Position numbers and translations under genes: made by a program. 64,000 nucleotides of DNA from Pseudoneobacillus sp052180215 (GTDB taxonomy: Bacteria > Bacillota > Bacilli > Bacillales > Cytobacillaceae). Under the pieces are notes generated by a model. That model made no database searches, had not been told where the DNA came from, and saw only the letters and a list, made by a program, of their open reading frames with translations. The stretch is taken from positions 4,302,001-4,366,000 of the forward strand of contig NZ_CP197471.1 of assembly GCF_052180215.1 (NCBI RefSeq). Direction: 5' to 3'. Shown here piece after piece: positions 34,411 through 47,575 of the stretch (within the stretch, counting starts at the first letter, position 1; the number at the start of each line of letters is the position of its first letter).

Positions 34411-35214
34411 TTAACCCCCCTGTACAATGACTTTTTGAGATGCTTTATGCCACACAAATCGTAATATTCCATAACAAACTGCCAGCCAAAATAACTGAAT
34501 CGCAATGGAAAAAGCAATTTCTACACCTGTTATCTTGCCGATGAAAATGGATGTTGGAATAAAATAGATTCCTTGAAACGGCATGTAAATGGCTAATTTT
34601 TCAAGCCAATCTGGGAAAAACCAAAGCGGTATCACTGACCCTGATAGCAATGACATCGCAAAATAAAAAATATCTACGATTCCACCTGTTTCCACTAAAA
34701 AGAAGGATAGAAAACTAAAGGACATTTCAATACAATATCGAATCAGAAATCCAATCATCGCTGCCACTAAAAAAAGCAACCACGTTTCCCAAGATGTTGG
34801 CAAGGTTAGATCAATAAACAAAAAGACTAAGACGTACACCGGCAACAAAGCAAATAGGAAGTAAAAAGCGACACTGCCGAAATCCGCAAATAAATAACGG
34901 AGAGGCACATCAAACGGCCTCATCAATTCCAAAGCAATATCACCAGTTCGAACCTTCTCTTGCATGTCCCAGAGCGGCGTTCCTGCTCCGTTTATTCCTG
35001 ATAAAAATTGATTGACGACGATATAGGTTAACATGGCCGCAAAACTTACTCCGCCCGCTTCCTCTTTCCCTGCATATAAAGCAGTCCAAATCGAACCCCA
35101 CATCAATAAGAAAATGAGGTTATATCCCATTCGTGAAAACACATCAAAACGATAGACAGCTGAACGGAGAAAAGCCTTTTTCGTAAACGTCCAATACATT
35201 TTTAGATTTAACAT
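34411..35214 (-). CDS. ABC-2 family permease (COG4587-like)
   Basis: A 267-residue, six-segment membrane protein with the motif GDIALELMRPFDVPLRYL corresponding to that of its partner permease. First gene of the three-gene operon. ATG start with GGGTG upstream. The pair probably forms a heterodimer driven by the ATPase at 32501-33502. Confidence 0.82.
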   Translation of the reverse strand: MLNLKMYWTFTKKAFLRSAVYRFDVFSRMGYNLIFLLMWGSIWTALYAGKEEAGGVSFAAMLTYIVVNQFLSGINGAGTPLWDMQEKVRTGDIALELMRPFDVPLRYLFADFGSVAFYFLFALLPVYVLVFLFIDLTLPTSWETWLLFLVAAMIGFLIRYCIEMSFSFLSFFLVETGGIVDIFYFAMSLLSGSVIPLWFFPDWLEKLAIYMPFQGIYFIPTSIFIGKITGVEIAFSIAIQLFWLAVCYGILRFVWHKASQKVIVQGG

Positions 35215-35290
35215 AATTCACCCGCAACTAAAATTGTGATTTTTTTGACTATTATATATATTAACATATTTTTACTTTAATTAAAGAAAA

Positions 35291-35417
35291 TTAGAAAAGC
35301 GCAAGCGCCTTGGTAAGACCCGACAAGCAAATGTTCTCTCGCGTAAGAAGTCTGAACTTTGACTTCTTACGCGAGAGGTTATTTGACCTCGAGGGGCTAG
35401 GCGCTGGAGCTAGACAA
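35291..35417 (+). repeat. Bacillus-type intergenic hairpin repeat, copy 2
   Basis: Starts TTAGAAAAGCGCAAGCGCC and ends GGGGCTAGGCGCTGGAGCTAGACA. Outer arms AGCGCC and GGCGCT pair. Central arms CTCTCGCGTAAGAAGT and ACTTCTTACGCGAGAG pair perfectly. Same architecture as 5303-5455 with different stem bases. Confidence 0.8.
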
Positions 35418-35455
35418 TTTTCGAAGTCCCAAAAAGTTATACTTTCTTACCTATT

Positions 35456-35499
35456 GAAAAATGGTCTGTTACCACTATGGATAACAGACCATTTTTTTT
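35456..35499. terminator. Terminator between the repeat and the glycine-rich gene
   Basis: AAAAATGGTCTGTT pairs with AACAGACCATTTTT across 12 bases. Tails exist on both strands; on the minus strand it ends the glycine-rich gene. Confidence 0.85.
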
Positions 35500-36007
35500 A
35501 AAAACATTGGAAAGATTGTATCTGATTTAAATTAATTCCATAATAAACCCAGCCTTGCCTTCTTCTCCATCTCCAACCAGCCACGGATGTTCTTCCTACA
35601 AAGGTAGGGAAATACCAAAAACTGCGGCCATTATTTAACCAAATGAACGTATTTCGGTATAAGCATCTGCGGATTCCGCCTGGATCAACGGCGAATAAAG
35701 ATGCCTGACTTTGTTGCGGTGTAAAAGCTGGAGGTGGACTTGTTGGAGCTCCTTGTTGTTGTTGGCCACCGCCTGGCTGACCGCCCGGGAAACCTGGCTG
35801 TTGTCCTGGTGGGAAGCCCGGTTGTCCTCCAGGGAAACCACCTGGGCCGCCGGGGAATCCTCCGGAACCACCTGGAAATCCTCCTGGGCCACCGCCTGGG
35901 AATCGAAATCCGGGTTGTGACGGAAACTGACTTGGCTGTCCAAAAGGCGGCATTTGAGATTGATTCCCACCAAAGAATGGGAAATTAGAAAATTGACGAT
36001 AATCCAA
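35498..36007 (-). CDS. Glycine/proline-rich collagen-like surface protein
   Basis: A 169-residue protein. Residues 30-85 are short GGFPGG- and QPGFPGG-type repeats, followed by a glutamine-rich stretch. The conserved C-terminal domain (RRCLYRNTFIWLNNGRSFWYFPTFVGRTSVAG...) recurs in Bacillus proteins of unknown function that are sometimes labelled transporters without reason. There is no signal peptide. A spore-coat or surface role is inferred from composition, as for GerQ. Start is TTG with GGAGG 8 bases upstream. Confidence 0.65.
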   Translation of the reverse strand: MDYRQFSNFPFFGGNQSQMPPFGQPSQFPSQPGFRFPGGGPGGFPGGSGGFPGGPGGFPGGQPGFPPGQQPGFPGGQPGGGQQQQGAPTSPPPAFTPQQSQASLFAVDPGGIRRCLYRNTFIWLNNGRSFWYFPTFVGRTSVAGWRWRRRQGWVYYGINLNQIQSFQCF

Positions 36008-36164
36008 GGCATAATCCTCCTTTTTATTCCTTTTCTTCCCTGTAATGTATGCAAAAAGCCTAGATGGGTGCGTAAATTCTTAAATAACTGGTAGTTTCCT
36101 ACTATTTTCAATAGATTAGAAGCCTTCTATAAGGCAATAAATAAATTTATCAAGCCTTTTCGGA

Positions 36165-36220
36165 TTTATATCTGACTAAATTGGTAATATAACTGAAGAA
36201 TTTTCTTACTTTGACACAAT
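36165..36220 (+). repeat. Degraded 21-bp-type array, locus G
   Basis: TATATCTGAC (core 36171), an ACTGAA remnant 21 bp later, and a terminal CTTACTTTGACACAAT module at a shorter distance. It resembles a decayed TCTGAC-type array. Confidence 0.45.
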
Positions 36221-36416
36221 ATGCACGTCTTTCGAAAAGAAATGTTCGAGTTTTTATAAATTTATGCTCGACTTTCCAAAGGAAATGCTCGAGTTTTAAA
36301 TTTTATGCTCGACTTTCCAAAGGAAATGCTCGAGTTTTAAATTTTATGCTCGACTTTCCAAAGGAAATGCTCGAGTTTTAAATTTTATGCTCGACTTTCC
36401 AAGGGTAATGCTCGAG
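36221..36416 (+). repeat. 41-bp tandem repeat of ATGCTCGA half-units, locus H
   Basis: Unit starts at 36264, 36305, 36346 and 36387 (period 41), with a diverged unit at 36221. Each unit has two half-units, ATGCTCGACTTTCC and ATGCTCGAGTTTT, 21 and 20 bp apart. CTCGA...TCGAG and TTTCC AAA GGAAA make each unit able to form a hairpin. Confidence 0.85.
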
Positions 36417-36472
36417 TTTTCATCCCCAAATCAGATTGGAGCTGATTGAATCAATTAGCCTTTCAATCGTGA

Positions 36473-36503
36473 TAAAAAAAGCAGAGCCCAGTTGGGACCC
36501 TGC
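36473..36503 (-). terminator. Terminator of the double P-loop ATPase gene
   Basis: On the minus strand GCAGGGTCCCAAC pairs with the GGGCTCTGC arm, followed by seven T residues. Confidence 0.8.
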
Positions 36504-36514
36504 TATATGATGTA

Positions 36515-37609
36515 TTATTTTTCAGCCAGCTTCAAAATTTCATTTTGGATTTTTTGTTGGATCTCTTCTACTTTTCCAAAGTCCATTGCATTGATATAAA
36601 TTTCTTCTAAATCATCGTGCAATGCCTTGGCATTGGTTAAGAAGGATGTAGCTTCAGTCATTTTATCCTTATATCGTTTAGCGATATCAGCTAAATCCTC
36701 TGCAAAAATATCATCAGTTCCTGGTGCAATTAAGGATTCATACATGTCAATAATTTCATCTGAACTATTACTTGGGAAATATTCATGTGGTGCTGTGCTA
36801 TCAAATATAGCAAAACCAATCTCTCTTACAATTACCATATCAAGGCTGTTAGGATCGAATCCGCAGTGGTACACCTCGACATCAAAGCCTCTTTCTTCCG
36901 CAGCAGTTGCTAACTTTTTCAACATAGTAGATTTTCCAGAGCCAGGACGGCCTTTAATAAAATAACGTTTTGCTACATCTTCAGTTAGATTTGGAACATA
37001 ATCTACTGCTCCTTTTGGAGTAGCTGCTCCTAAGAAACGATGTCTAACGTCTGCCTTTTTATGCAATCGCATTTTCCCAAAAAGTTTTTCTATTAAGCTA
37101 TCTGTGAGGTCATTCGCTTTTTCAAAGTCCATGCTATTAATATAAATTTTTTCCCACTCATCATGGATTTTTAACGCTTCTGCAAACGTTGAATAAGCCG
37201 TTTGGAAAGACTCTGAAATCTTCCCGCTAATTTTTAATATATTGTCTTTTTTTAGTTTTAATTTGCTAGCATCCCAAGCTTCACCTAAATTTATATACTC
37301 CTCAATAGCTCCTGGAGCAGTTGGTTCAATCACATGAGGGGCCGTACCATCCACAATACCAACATTTAATCCCTTGATAATTACACCATCAATGGAATCA
37401 TTATCAGAAGAACAATGTAAAAGCTCAATATCAAAGCCTCTTTTCATCCACTCATTGCCTACTTTTTTCATTAGAGATGATTTTCCCGTTCCAGGTCCAC
37501 CTTTTAAAATGAATAATCGATCTAACCCTTGTAAGTTAGAGTTGTAGAGATTATGGAAACCGCGTGCCGTGTTTCCTCCTGCATAATAGTTTAAAATTTT
37601 ACCTGCCAC
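36515..37609 (-). CDS. Double P-loop ATPase (PRK06851-type) of unknown function
   Basis: A 364-residue protein made of two similar P-loop domains. The first has FILKGGPGTGKSSLMKKVG and the second RYFIKGRPGSGKSTMLKKL, each followed by a segment with HCSSDNDSIDGVII or HCGFDPNSLDMVIV and a later (T)APHV/EY motif. This indicates an old internal duplication. The family occurs in spore formers, with no known role. The frame starts at 37618, but AAAAGGAG is best placed for the GTG at 37609. Confidence 0.75.
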   Translation of the reverse strand: MAGKILNYYAGGNTARGFHNLYNSNLQGLDRLFILKGGPGTGKSSLMKKVGNEWMKRGFDIELLHCSSDNDSIDGVIIKGLNVGIVDGTAPHVIEPTAPGAIEEYINLGEAWDASKLKLKKDNILKISGKISESFQTAYSTFAEALKIHDEWEKIYINSMDFEKANDLTDSLIEKLFGKMRLHKKADVRHRFLGAATPKGAVDYVPNLTEDVAKRYFIKGRPGSGKSTMLKKLATAAEERGFDVEVYHCGFDPNSLDMVIVREIGFAIFDSTAPHEYFPSNSSDEIIDMYESLIAPGTDDIFAEDLADIAKRYKDKMTEATSFLTNAKALHDDLEEIYINAMDFGKVEEIQQKIQNEILKLAEK

Positions 37610-37736
37610 GTTCAACACTCCTTTTCTGTGACATTGTCATCACTTCACAAACTATGTTATGCATGAAGTAAATATAGGTGAATGCCTATTTTTTACAAAG
37701 TTAATGCATACCGATTTCTAAGAACTTGAATAACGG

Positions 37737-37768
37737 CAAAAAAACAGCATCGTAAAGGATGCTGTTTC
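37737..37768 (-). terminator. Terminator of the rRNA-tRNA operon
   Basis: AAACAGCATC pairs perfectly with GATGCTGTTT and is followed by a T run on the minus strand, about 50 bases after the last tRNA. Confidence 0.88.
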
Positions 37769-37818
37769 TTAAATCTTTAATCATTTATTTTTATGTATGA
37801 GACGTTAAAAGTTGTTTA

Positions 37819-37892
37819 CGCGCCTTAGAGGATTCGAACCTCTGACCGTACGCTTAGAAGGCGTATGCTCTATCCAGCTGAGCTAAAGGCGC
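37819..37892 (-). tRNA. tRNA-Arg (anticodon TCT)
   Basis: Cloverleaf with GCGCCTT/AAGGCGC acceptor and loop CTTCTAA. CCA not encoded. Last tRNA of the array. Confidence 0.95.
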
Positions 37893-37899
37893 AATTTTA

Positions 37900-37990
37900 T
37901 GGCGGAGAAGGAGGGATTTGAACCCTCGCGCCGGTTACCCGACCTACACCCTTAGCAGGGGCGCCTCTTCAGCCTCTTGAGTACTTCCCC
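37900..37990 (-). tRNA. tRNA-Ser (anticodon GCT)
   Basis: Long variable arm as expected for Ser. Loop CTGCTAA. CCA encoded. Confidence 0.95.
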
Positions 37991-38002
37991 AAATAAAAAA
38001 AA

Positions 38003-38077
38003 TGGCTCCGCAGGTAGGACTCGAACCTACGACCGTTCGGTTAACAGCCGAATGCTCTACCACTGAGCTACTGCGGA
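38003..38077 (-). tRNA. tRNA-Asn (anticodon GTT), second copy in the array
   Basis: Loop CTGTTAA, CCA encoded. Same sequence as the copy at 40282-40356. Confidence 0.95.
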
Positions 38078-38086
38078 ACAATTTTA

Positions 38087-38163
<77 letters not shown>

Positions 38164-38173
38164 CTATTAAAAT

Positions 38174-38247
38174 TGGAGCGGGTGATGGGAATCGAACCCA
38201 CGACATCAGCTTGGAAGGCTGAGGTTTTACCATTAAACTACACCCGC
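38174..38247 (-). tRNA. tRNA-Gly (anticodon TCC)
   Basis: Loop CTTCCAA, acceptor GCGGGTG/CACCCGC, CCA encoded. Confidence 0.95.
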
Positions 38248-38260
38248 ATATATTAAAATT

Positions 38261-38334
<74 letters not shown>

Positions 38335-38341
38335 TTAAGGT

Positions 38342-38416
38342 TGGCTGGGCTAGCTGGATTTGAACCAACGCATGTCGCAGTCAAAGTGCGATGCCTTACC
38401 GCTTGGCTATAGCCCA
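38342..38416 (-). tRNA. tRNA-Gln (anticodon TTG)
   Basis: Loop TTTGACT region with TTG anticodon. Acceptor TGGGCTA/TAGCCCA has the weak U1-A72 pair. CCA encoded. Relevant to the glnS gene at 58880. Confidence 0.95.
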
Positions 38417-38432
38417 ATCATATTAGTTAAAA

Positions 38433-38509
38433 TGGGGCGATTGACGGGAATCGAACCCGCGAGTACCAGAGCCACAATCTGGCGTGTTAACCACTTCACC
38501 ACAACCGCC
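38433..38509 (-). tRNA. tRNA-His (anticodon GTG)
   Basis: Extra 5' G pairing with C73, as expected for His. CCA encoded. Confidence 0.95.
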
Positions 38510-38575
38510 ATTATAAATAGTTTATTTTCATTAACGCAAAAAAAGCCATAATTATTTTGCTATCACAAAAATACA

Positions 38576-38659
38576 TGGTGGAGGGGGACGGATTCGAACC
38601 GCCGAACCCAAAGGAGCGGATTTACAGTCCGCCGCGTTTAGCCACTTCGCTACCCCTCC
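38576..38659 (-). tRNA. tRNA-Tyr (anticodon GTA)
   Basis: Long variable arm of bacterial tRNA-Tyr. Loop CTGTAAA. CCA encoded. Confidence 0.95.
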
Positions 38660-38675
38660 ATAAAATATGGAAAAA

Positions 38676-38751
38676 TGGTGGCTCAGGACGGAATCGAACC
38701 GCCGACACAAGGATTTTCAGTCCTTTGCTCTACCGACTGAGCTACTGAGCC
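38676..38751 (-). tRNA. tRNA-Phe (anticodon GAA)
   Basis: Loop CTGAAAA, acceptor GGCTCAG/CTGAGCC, CCA encoded. Confidence 0.95.
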
Positions 38752-38780
38752 AATATATTAATTTCTATCAAAAATATAAA

Positions 38781-38856
38781 TGGCGGTCCCGACGGGAATC
38801 GAACCCGCGATCTCCTGCGTGACAGGCAGGCATGTTAACCGCTACACCACGGGACC
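38781..38856 (-). tRNA. tRNA-Asp (anticodon GTC)
   Basis: Loop CTGTCAC, acceptor GGTCCCG/CGGGACC, CCA encoded. Confidence 0.95.
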
Positions 38857-38887
38857 ATAGATACATTTTACTTAAAAAAATGGATTA

Positions 38888-38961
<74 letters not shown>

Positions 38962-39010
38962 TCGATAATAATATATTTCGCTTTATACATGCACCATTTT
39001 AAAATAAATA

Positions 39011-39103
39011 TGGCGGAGGAAGAGGGATTCGAACCCCCGCGCGGTTTAACCCGCCTGTCGGTTTTCAAGACCGATCCCTTCAGCCGGACTTGGGTATTCC
39101 TCC
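39011..39103 (-). tRNA. tRNA-Ser (anticodon TGA)
   Basis: Long variable arm, loop CTTGAAA, CCA encoded. Confidence 0.95.
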
Positions 39104-39142
39104 GTAATATTAAGGACAGTTATTTTTCTATCGAAAAATATT

Positions 39143-39218
39143 TGGTGGAGTCTAGGGGGATCGAACCCCTGACCTCCTGCGTGCAAGGCAGGCGCTCTCC
39201 CAGCTGAGCTAAGACCCC
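39143..39218 (-). tRNA. tRNA-Ala (anticodon TGC)
   Basis: Loop CTTGCAC. Acceptor GGGGTCT/AGACTCC, including the G3-T70 identity pair. CCA encoded. Confidence 0.95.
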
Positions 39219-39240
39219 AGGATAGTTATAATTAAATTAG

Positions 39241-39317
39241 TGGTCGGGAAGACAGGATTCGAACCTGCGACCCCTTGGTCCCAAACCAAGTGCTCTACCA
39301 AGCTGAGCTACTTCCCG
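39241..39317 (-). tRNA. tRNA-Pro (anticodon TGG)
   Basis: Loop TTTGGGA, acceptor CGGGAAG/CTTCCCG, CCA encoded. Confidence 0.95.
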
Positions 39318-39323
39318 TAAATA

Positions 39324-39400
<77 letters not shown>

Positions 39401-39471
39401 ATTTTATTCTCATCTTTTCTTATCTATTAAAAGATTTAAGGAAAGTTCTTTTCGCTATCGCGAAAAAACTT

Positions 39472-39560
39472 TGGTGCCGAGGACCGGAATCGAACCGGTA
39501 CGGTAGTCACCTACCGCAGGATTTTAAGTCCTGTGCGTCTGCCAGTTCCGCCACCCCGGC
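39472..39560 (-). tRNA. tRNA-Leu (anticodon TAA)
   Basis: Long variable arm, loop CTTAAAA, CCA encoded. Confidence 0.95.
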
Positions 39561-39566
39561 ATTTGT

Positions 39567-39641
39567 TGGAGCGGAAGACGGGATTCGAACCCGCGACCCC
39601 CACCTTGGCAAGGTGGTGTTCTACCACTGAACTACTTCCGC
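39567..39641 (-). tRNA. tRNA-Gly (anticodon GCC)
   Basis: Loop TTGCCAA, acceptor GCGGAAG/CTTCCGC, CCA encoded. Confidence 0.95.
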
Positions 39642-39668
39642 GCACATTTTTCGCTATGAAAAAAAACA

Positions 39669-39753
39669 TGGTGCGGGTGAAGGGAGTCGAACCCCCACGC
39701 CTTGCGGCGCCAGATCCTAAGTCTGGTGCGTCTGCCAATTCCGCCACACCCGC
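39669..39753 (-). tRNA. tRNA-Leu (anticodon TAG)
   Basis: Long variable arm, loop CTTAGGA, CCA encoded. Confidence 0.95.
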
Positions 39754-39786
39754 ATATGATAATTTCCTTTACTATCGTAAAAAATC

Positions 39787-39862
39787 TGGTGAGCCATGAA
39801 GGACTCGAACCTTCGACCCTCTGATTAAAAGTCAGATGCTCTACCGACTGAGCTAATGGCTC
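39787..39862 (-). tRNA. tRNA-Lys (anticodon TTT)
   Basis: Loop CTTTTAA, acceptor GAGCCAT/ATGGCTC, CCA encoded. Confidence 0.95.
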
Positions 39863-39872
39863 CAATAAAAAA

Positions 39873-39945
<73 letters not shown>

Positions 39946-40042
39946 ATAATATAAGCTAATCTTCAATATCATAATTTTAAGGAAAGTTCTTTTCGCTCTC
40001 GCGAAATTAAGAATAGATCTTTTTACTATCGTAAAAAATCTA

Positions 40043-40118
40043 TGGTGGAGGATGACGGGATCGAACCGCCGACCCTCTGCTTGTAAGGCAGATGCTCTCC
40101 CAGCTGAGCTAATCCTCC
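40043..40118 (-). tRNA. tRNA-Val (anticodon TAC)
   Basis: Loop CTTACAA, acceptor GGAGGAT/ATCCTCC, CCA encoded. Confidence 0.95.
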
Positions 40119-40189
40119 AAAATAATAAGGAACTTTCTTTTCGCTGTCGCGATTTAATGAAACTTCTTTTCACTATCGTGAAAAAAGAT

Positions 40190-40264
40190 TGGTGACCCAT
40201 ACGGGATTCGAACCCGTGTTACCGCCGTGAAAGGGCGGTGTCTTAACCGCTTGACCAATGGGCC
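40190..40264 (-). tRNA. tRNA-Glu (anticodon TTC)
   Basis: Loop CTTTCAC, acceptor GGCCCAT/ATGGGTC, CCA encoded. Confidence 0.95.
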
Positions 40265-40281
40265 ATATTAAACTGTTTATA

Positions 40282-40356
40282 TGGCTCCGCAGGTAGGACT
40301 CGAACCTACGACCGTTCGGTTAACAGCCGAATGCTCTACCACTGAGCTACTGCGGA
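40282..40356 (-). tRNA. tRNA-Asn (anticodon GTT), first copy in the array
   Basis: First tRNA after 5S rRNA. Loop CTGTTAA, CCA encoded. Confidence 0.95.
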
Positions 40357-40366
40357 ACAATATTAT

Positions 40367-40482
<116 letters not shown>

Positions 40483-40574
40483 CTATATTTTGTTGAGGTT
40501 TTTGTTCCCTCAAAACTAGATAATGTATTAGAAGAAGTAAAAACGAGTTTGCCTAATTTGGATATCCAAATGTT

Positions 40575-45281
<4,707 letters not shown>

Positions 45282-45372
45282 GTGTTTGATATAGCTCATA
45301 AAGTTTACTCTGGCTTTTTTAAAACTTCTATAATAGAAGCCTTACCTTTGTTAATGTTTGGTTGTTTAGTTT

Positions 45373-45383
45373 TCAAAGAGCAA
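45373..45383 (-). promoter_or_regulatory. boxA-type antitermination signal upstream of 16S
   Basis: Minus strand TTGCTCTTTGA, matching the Bacillus rrn leader boxA (TGCTCTTTGA). Confidence 0.75.
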
Positions 45384-45402
45384 TTTTTCAAGACAGGATA
45401 TT

Positions 45403-45431
45403 AATATAACATCTTGCCCTCGGTGTGTCAA
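45403..45431 (-). promoter_or_regulatory. rrn promoter P2
   Basis: Minus strand TTGACA, 17 bases, TATATT, about 120 bases upstream of 16S. Confidence 0.88.
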
Positions 45432-45558
45432 TCACTTTTCTAAAAAAGCGATATCGCTTTTTTGCGACGAGATTTAATATTACCAAATTCATTTAAAATT
45501 ATCAAGAACTATTTAAAATGTTTTTGTTAATCACTCGCATCTCTTAGCGACGTTTATT

Positions 45559-45587
45559 ATCATACAATCTTACCAACCATTCGTCAA
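45559..45587 (-). promoter_or_regulatory. rrn promoter P1
   Basis: Minus strand TTGACG, 17 bases, TATGAT. Upstream of P2, giving the tandem promoter arrangement usual for rrn operons. Confidence 0.85.
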
Positions 45588-45662
45588 CACCTTTTCAATA
45601 AAAAATATTATTTCAATATAATACAAAAGCAAGCACTTTAAATAAGTGCTTGCCCTTAAATA

Positions 45663-47330
45663 CTATTTTAAACGATACACTCTTGTTTCAAACGGTTTAA
45701 GATCCAGTATTTCCTCAACTACAGCATCAGTAACTGGATAGTTATTTAATAATAGTTGGTCAGAATCTAATCTGATTCCATTTGTAACAAATTTAGCTGC
45801 TTCGTCAGATAAGTTTGCAATGACGATCACTTGATCATCATCCTCACTTGTTCTTGTGTAAGCATATACTTGTGTATCTTCCTCTTGTAACAAATCATAT
45901 ATTCCATACGTAAAGACGTCGTTCTCTTTTTTTAGACGAATCATCTTCTTATAAAAATGAAGAATGGAATTTGGATCTTGTTCTTGTTTTTCAACATTAA
46001 TTTCCTTGAAGTTCGGATTTACCTTCATCCATGGAGTTCCTGTTGTAAAACCAGCATTCACTTCATCAGACCATTGCATCGGTGTACGGCTGTTATCACG
46101 GGAAGAAGCCCAAATAACTTCCATAATGTTTTGATGTGATACACCAGCTTCTCTTCTTAAACGGTACATATTTTTCAAAGCTACATCATCATAATCATCA
46201 ATAGAAGGGAATTGTACATTCGTCATCCCAATTTCTTGACCTTGATAAATAAACGGTGTGCCTTGCATTAAGAAATACATAGCTGCCATAGAGGTCGCAC
46301 TTTGGTACCAGTACTCGTCGTCATTTCCCCAAGTAGATACGATACGTGGCTTGTCATGATTTTCAATAAAAAGAGCATTCCAACCGTTTCCTTCAAGGCC
46401 CTTTTGCCAGCGAGTAAGCGTCTTTTTCAAACCAGCCACATCAAGCTTCTTCTTTTTCTCAGCATCCCAAAGGTCTAAATGTTCAAATTGGAATACCATA
46501 TTCATTTTTCCTTCTTCTTCGCCTACCCATAGATGAGCATCATGCGTTTTAACGCCGTTCGCTTCCCCAACGGTCATCACATCGTAGTTACCATACGTTT
46601 CTTCTTTAAATTCTTTTAAGAATTCATGAATACCTTCTTGATTCATGTGCATTTCGAAAGAAGGAACGTATTTAAGGTTTTTTGGATTTGGCATGTCCGG
46701 TAGACCTGGACGTTTTTTAATATGACTAATCGCATCAATGCGGAAGCCATCTATTCCTTTATCCAACCACCATCTCATCATGGCATAAATCGCATGACGT
46801 ACATTTGGATTCTCCCAGTTTAAATCAGGCTGCTTGGTAGAGAAAATATGCATAAAATACTGATCCGTTACTTCATCATATTTCCAAGCTGAACCACCGA
46901 AGATACTTTCCCAGTTGTTTGGCTCAGCGTCGTTTTTCCCGTCACGCCAAATGTACCAATCACGCTTCGGATTGTCTTTTGAAGAGCGAGATTCTACAAA
47001 CCAAGGGTGCTCATCACTTGAATGATTTGGAACAAGGTCGATGATTAACTTCATTTCGCGCGCATGTACTTCTGATAATAGCTGGTCAAAGTCTGCCATT
47101 GTTCCGAAATCTTCCATGATATCTTGATAATCAGAAATATCATACCCATTGTCGTCATTTGGTGATTTGTACATTGGACAAATCCAGATTACATCTATAC
47201 CAAGGTCTTTTATATAATCCAAACGTGAGATGATTCCTTGTAAATCGCCAATTCCGTCTCCGTTGGAATCTTGAAAGCTGCGTGGATAAATTTGATATCC
47301 TACCGCTTCTTTCCACCATATCTTTTTCAT
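45663..47330 (-). CDS. GH13 alpha-glucosidase (oligo-1,6-glucosidase type, MalL-like)
   Basis: A 555-residue cytosolic glucosidase that begins MKKIWWKEAVGYQIYPRSFQD. Catalytic residues by motif: nucleophile Asp199 (GFRIDAISH), acid/base Glu256 (VGEANGV) and Asp326 (FIENHDKPR). The QPDLNWENP motif marks the GH13_31 subfamily. Residue 200 after the nucleophile is Ala (Val in typical oligo-1,6-glucosidases), so exact linkage preference is open. The frame begins at 47336; the ATG at 47330 fits GAGGT better. A 16-bp palindrome lies 44 bases upstream. Confidence 0.9.
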   Translation of the reverse strand: MKKIWWKEAVGYQIYPRSFQDSNGDGIGDLQGIISRLDYIKDLGIDVIWICPMYKSPNDDNGYDISDYQDIMEDFGTMADFDQLLSEVHAREMKLIIDLVPNHSSDEHPWFVESRSSKDNPKRDWYIWRDGKNDAEPNNWESIFGGSAWKYDEVTDQYFMHIFSTKQPDLNWENPNVRHAIYAMMRWWLDKGIDGFRIDAISHIKKRPGLPDMPNPKNLKYVPSFEMHMNQEGIHEFLKEFKEETYGNYDVMTVGEANGVKTHDAHLWVGEEEGKMNMVFQFEHLDLWDAEKKKKLDVAGLKKTLTRWQKGLEGNGWNALFIENHDKPRIVSTWGNDDEYWYQSATSMAAMYFLMQGTPFIYQGQEIGMTNVQFPSIDDYDDVALKNMYRLRREAGVSHQNIMEVIWASSRDNSRTPMQWSDEVNAGFTTGTPWMKVNPNFKEINVEKQEQDPNSILHFYKKMIRLKKENDVFTYGIYDLLQEEDTQVYAYTRTSEDDDQVIVIANLSDEAAKFVTNGIRLDSDQLLLNNYPVTDAVVEEILDLKPFETRVYRLK

Positions 47331-47373
47331 AACCATTACCTCATTACTTGTATATTTTCAGTTATTATTCCAA

Positions 47374-47389
47374 GTGCAATCGATTGCAC
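47374..47389. promoter_or_regulatory. Palindromic operator upstream of the alpha-glucosidase
   Basis: GTGCAATCGATTGCAC, a perfect 16-bp palindrome with a central CG, the type of site bound by LacI/GalR regulators such as MalR. Confidence 0.65.
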
Positions 47390-47528
47390 ATTCAAACATA
47401 TATAGTAGTGTAACGCTTACATTCCCTTTTTTCAATCTTTATCCATTGGAAAAATGAGGATTCAATCCTCAGTTAGTAAATTTTAACAAAAAAAAGAACG
47501 GTTAGCACCATTTTATTTCTATAGGAAT

Positions 47529-47567
47529 TAAAAAAAGCTGACTCAAGATAATCCTTGAATCAGCTCA
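47529..47567 (-). terminator. Terminator of the S8 protease gene at 47576
   Basis: Minus strand GAGCTGATTCAAG pairs with CTTGAGTCAGCTT, followed by seven T residues. Confidence 0.88.
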
Positions 47568-47575
47568 TGTTTTGG

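Noticed and set aside
35635..36111. 158-codon frame overlapping the glycine-rich gene
   Set aside because: It is a frame-shifted shadow of the glycine-rich gene. The frame at 35498-36007 has the ribosome site and a conserved C-terminal domain.
36221..36416. 41-bp repeats as a CRISPR array
   Set aside because: The units are contiguous and nearly identical along their whole length, so there are no spacers.
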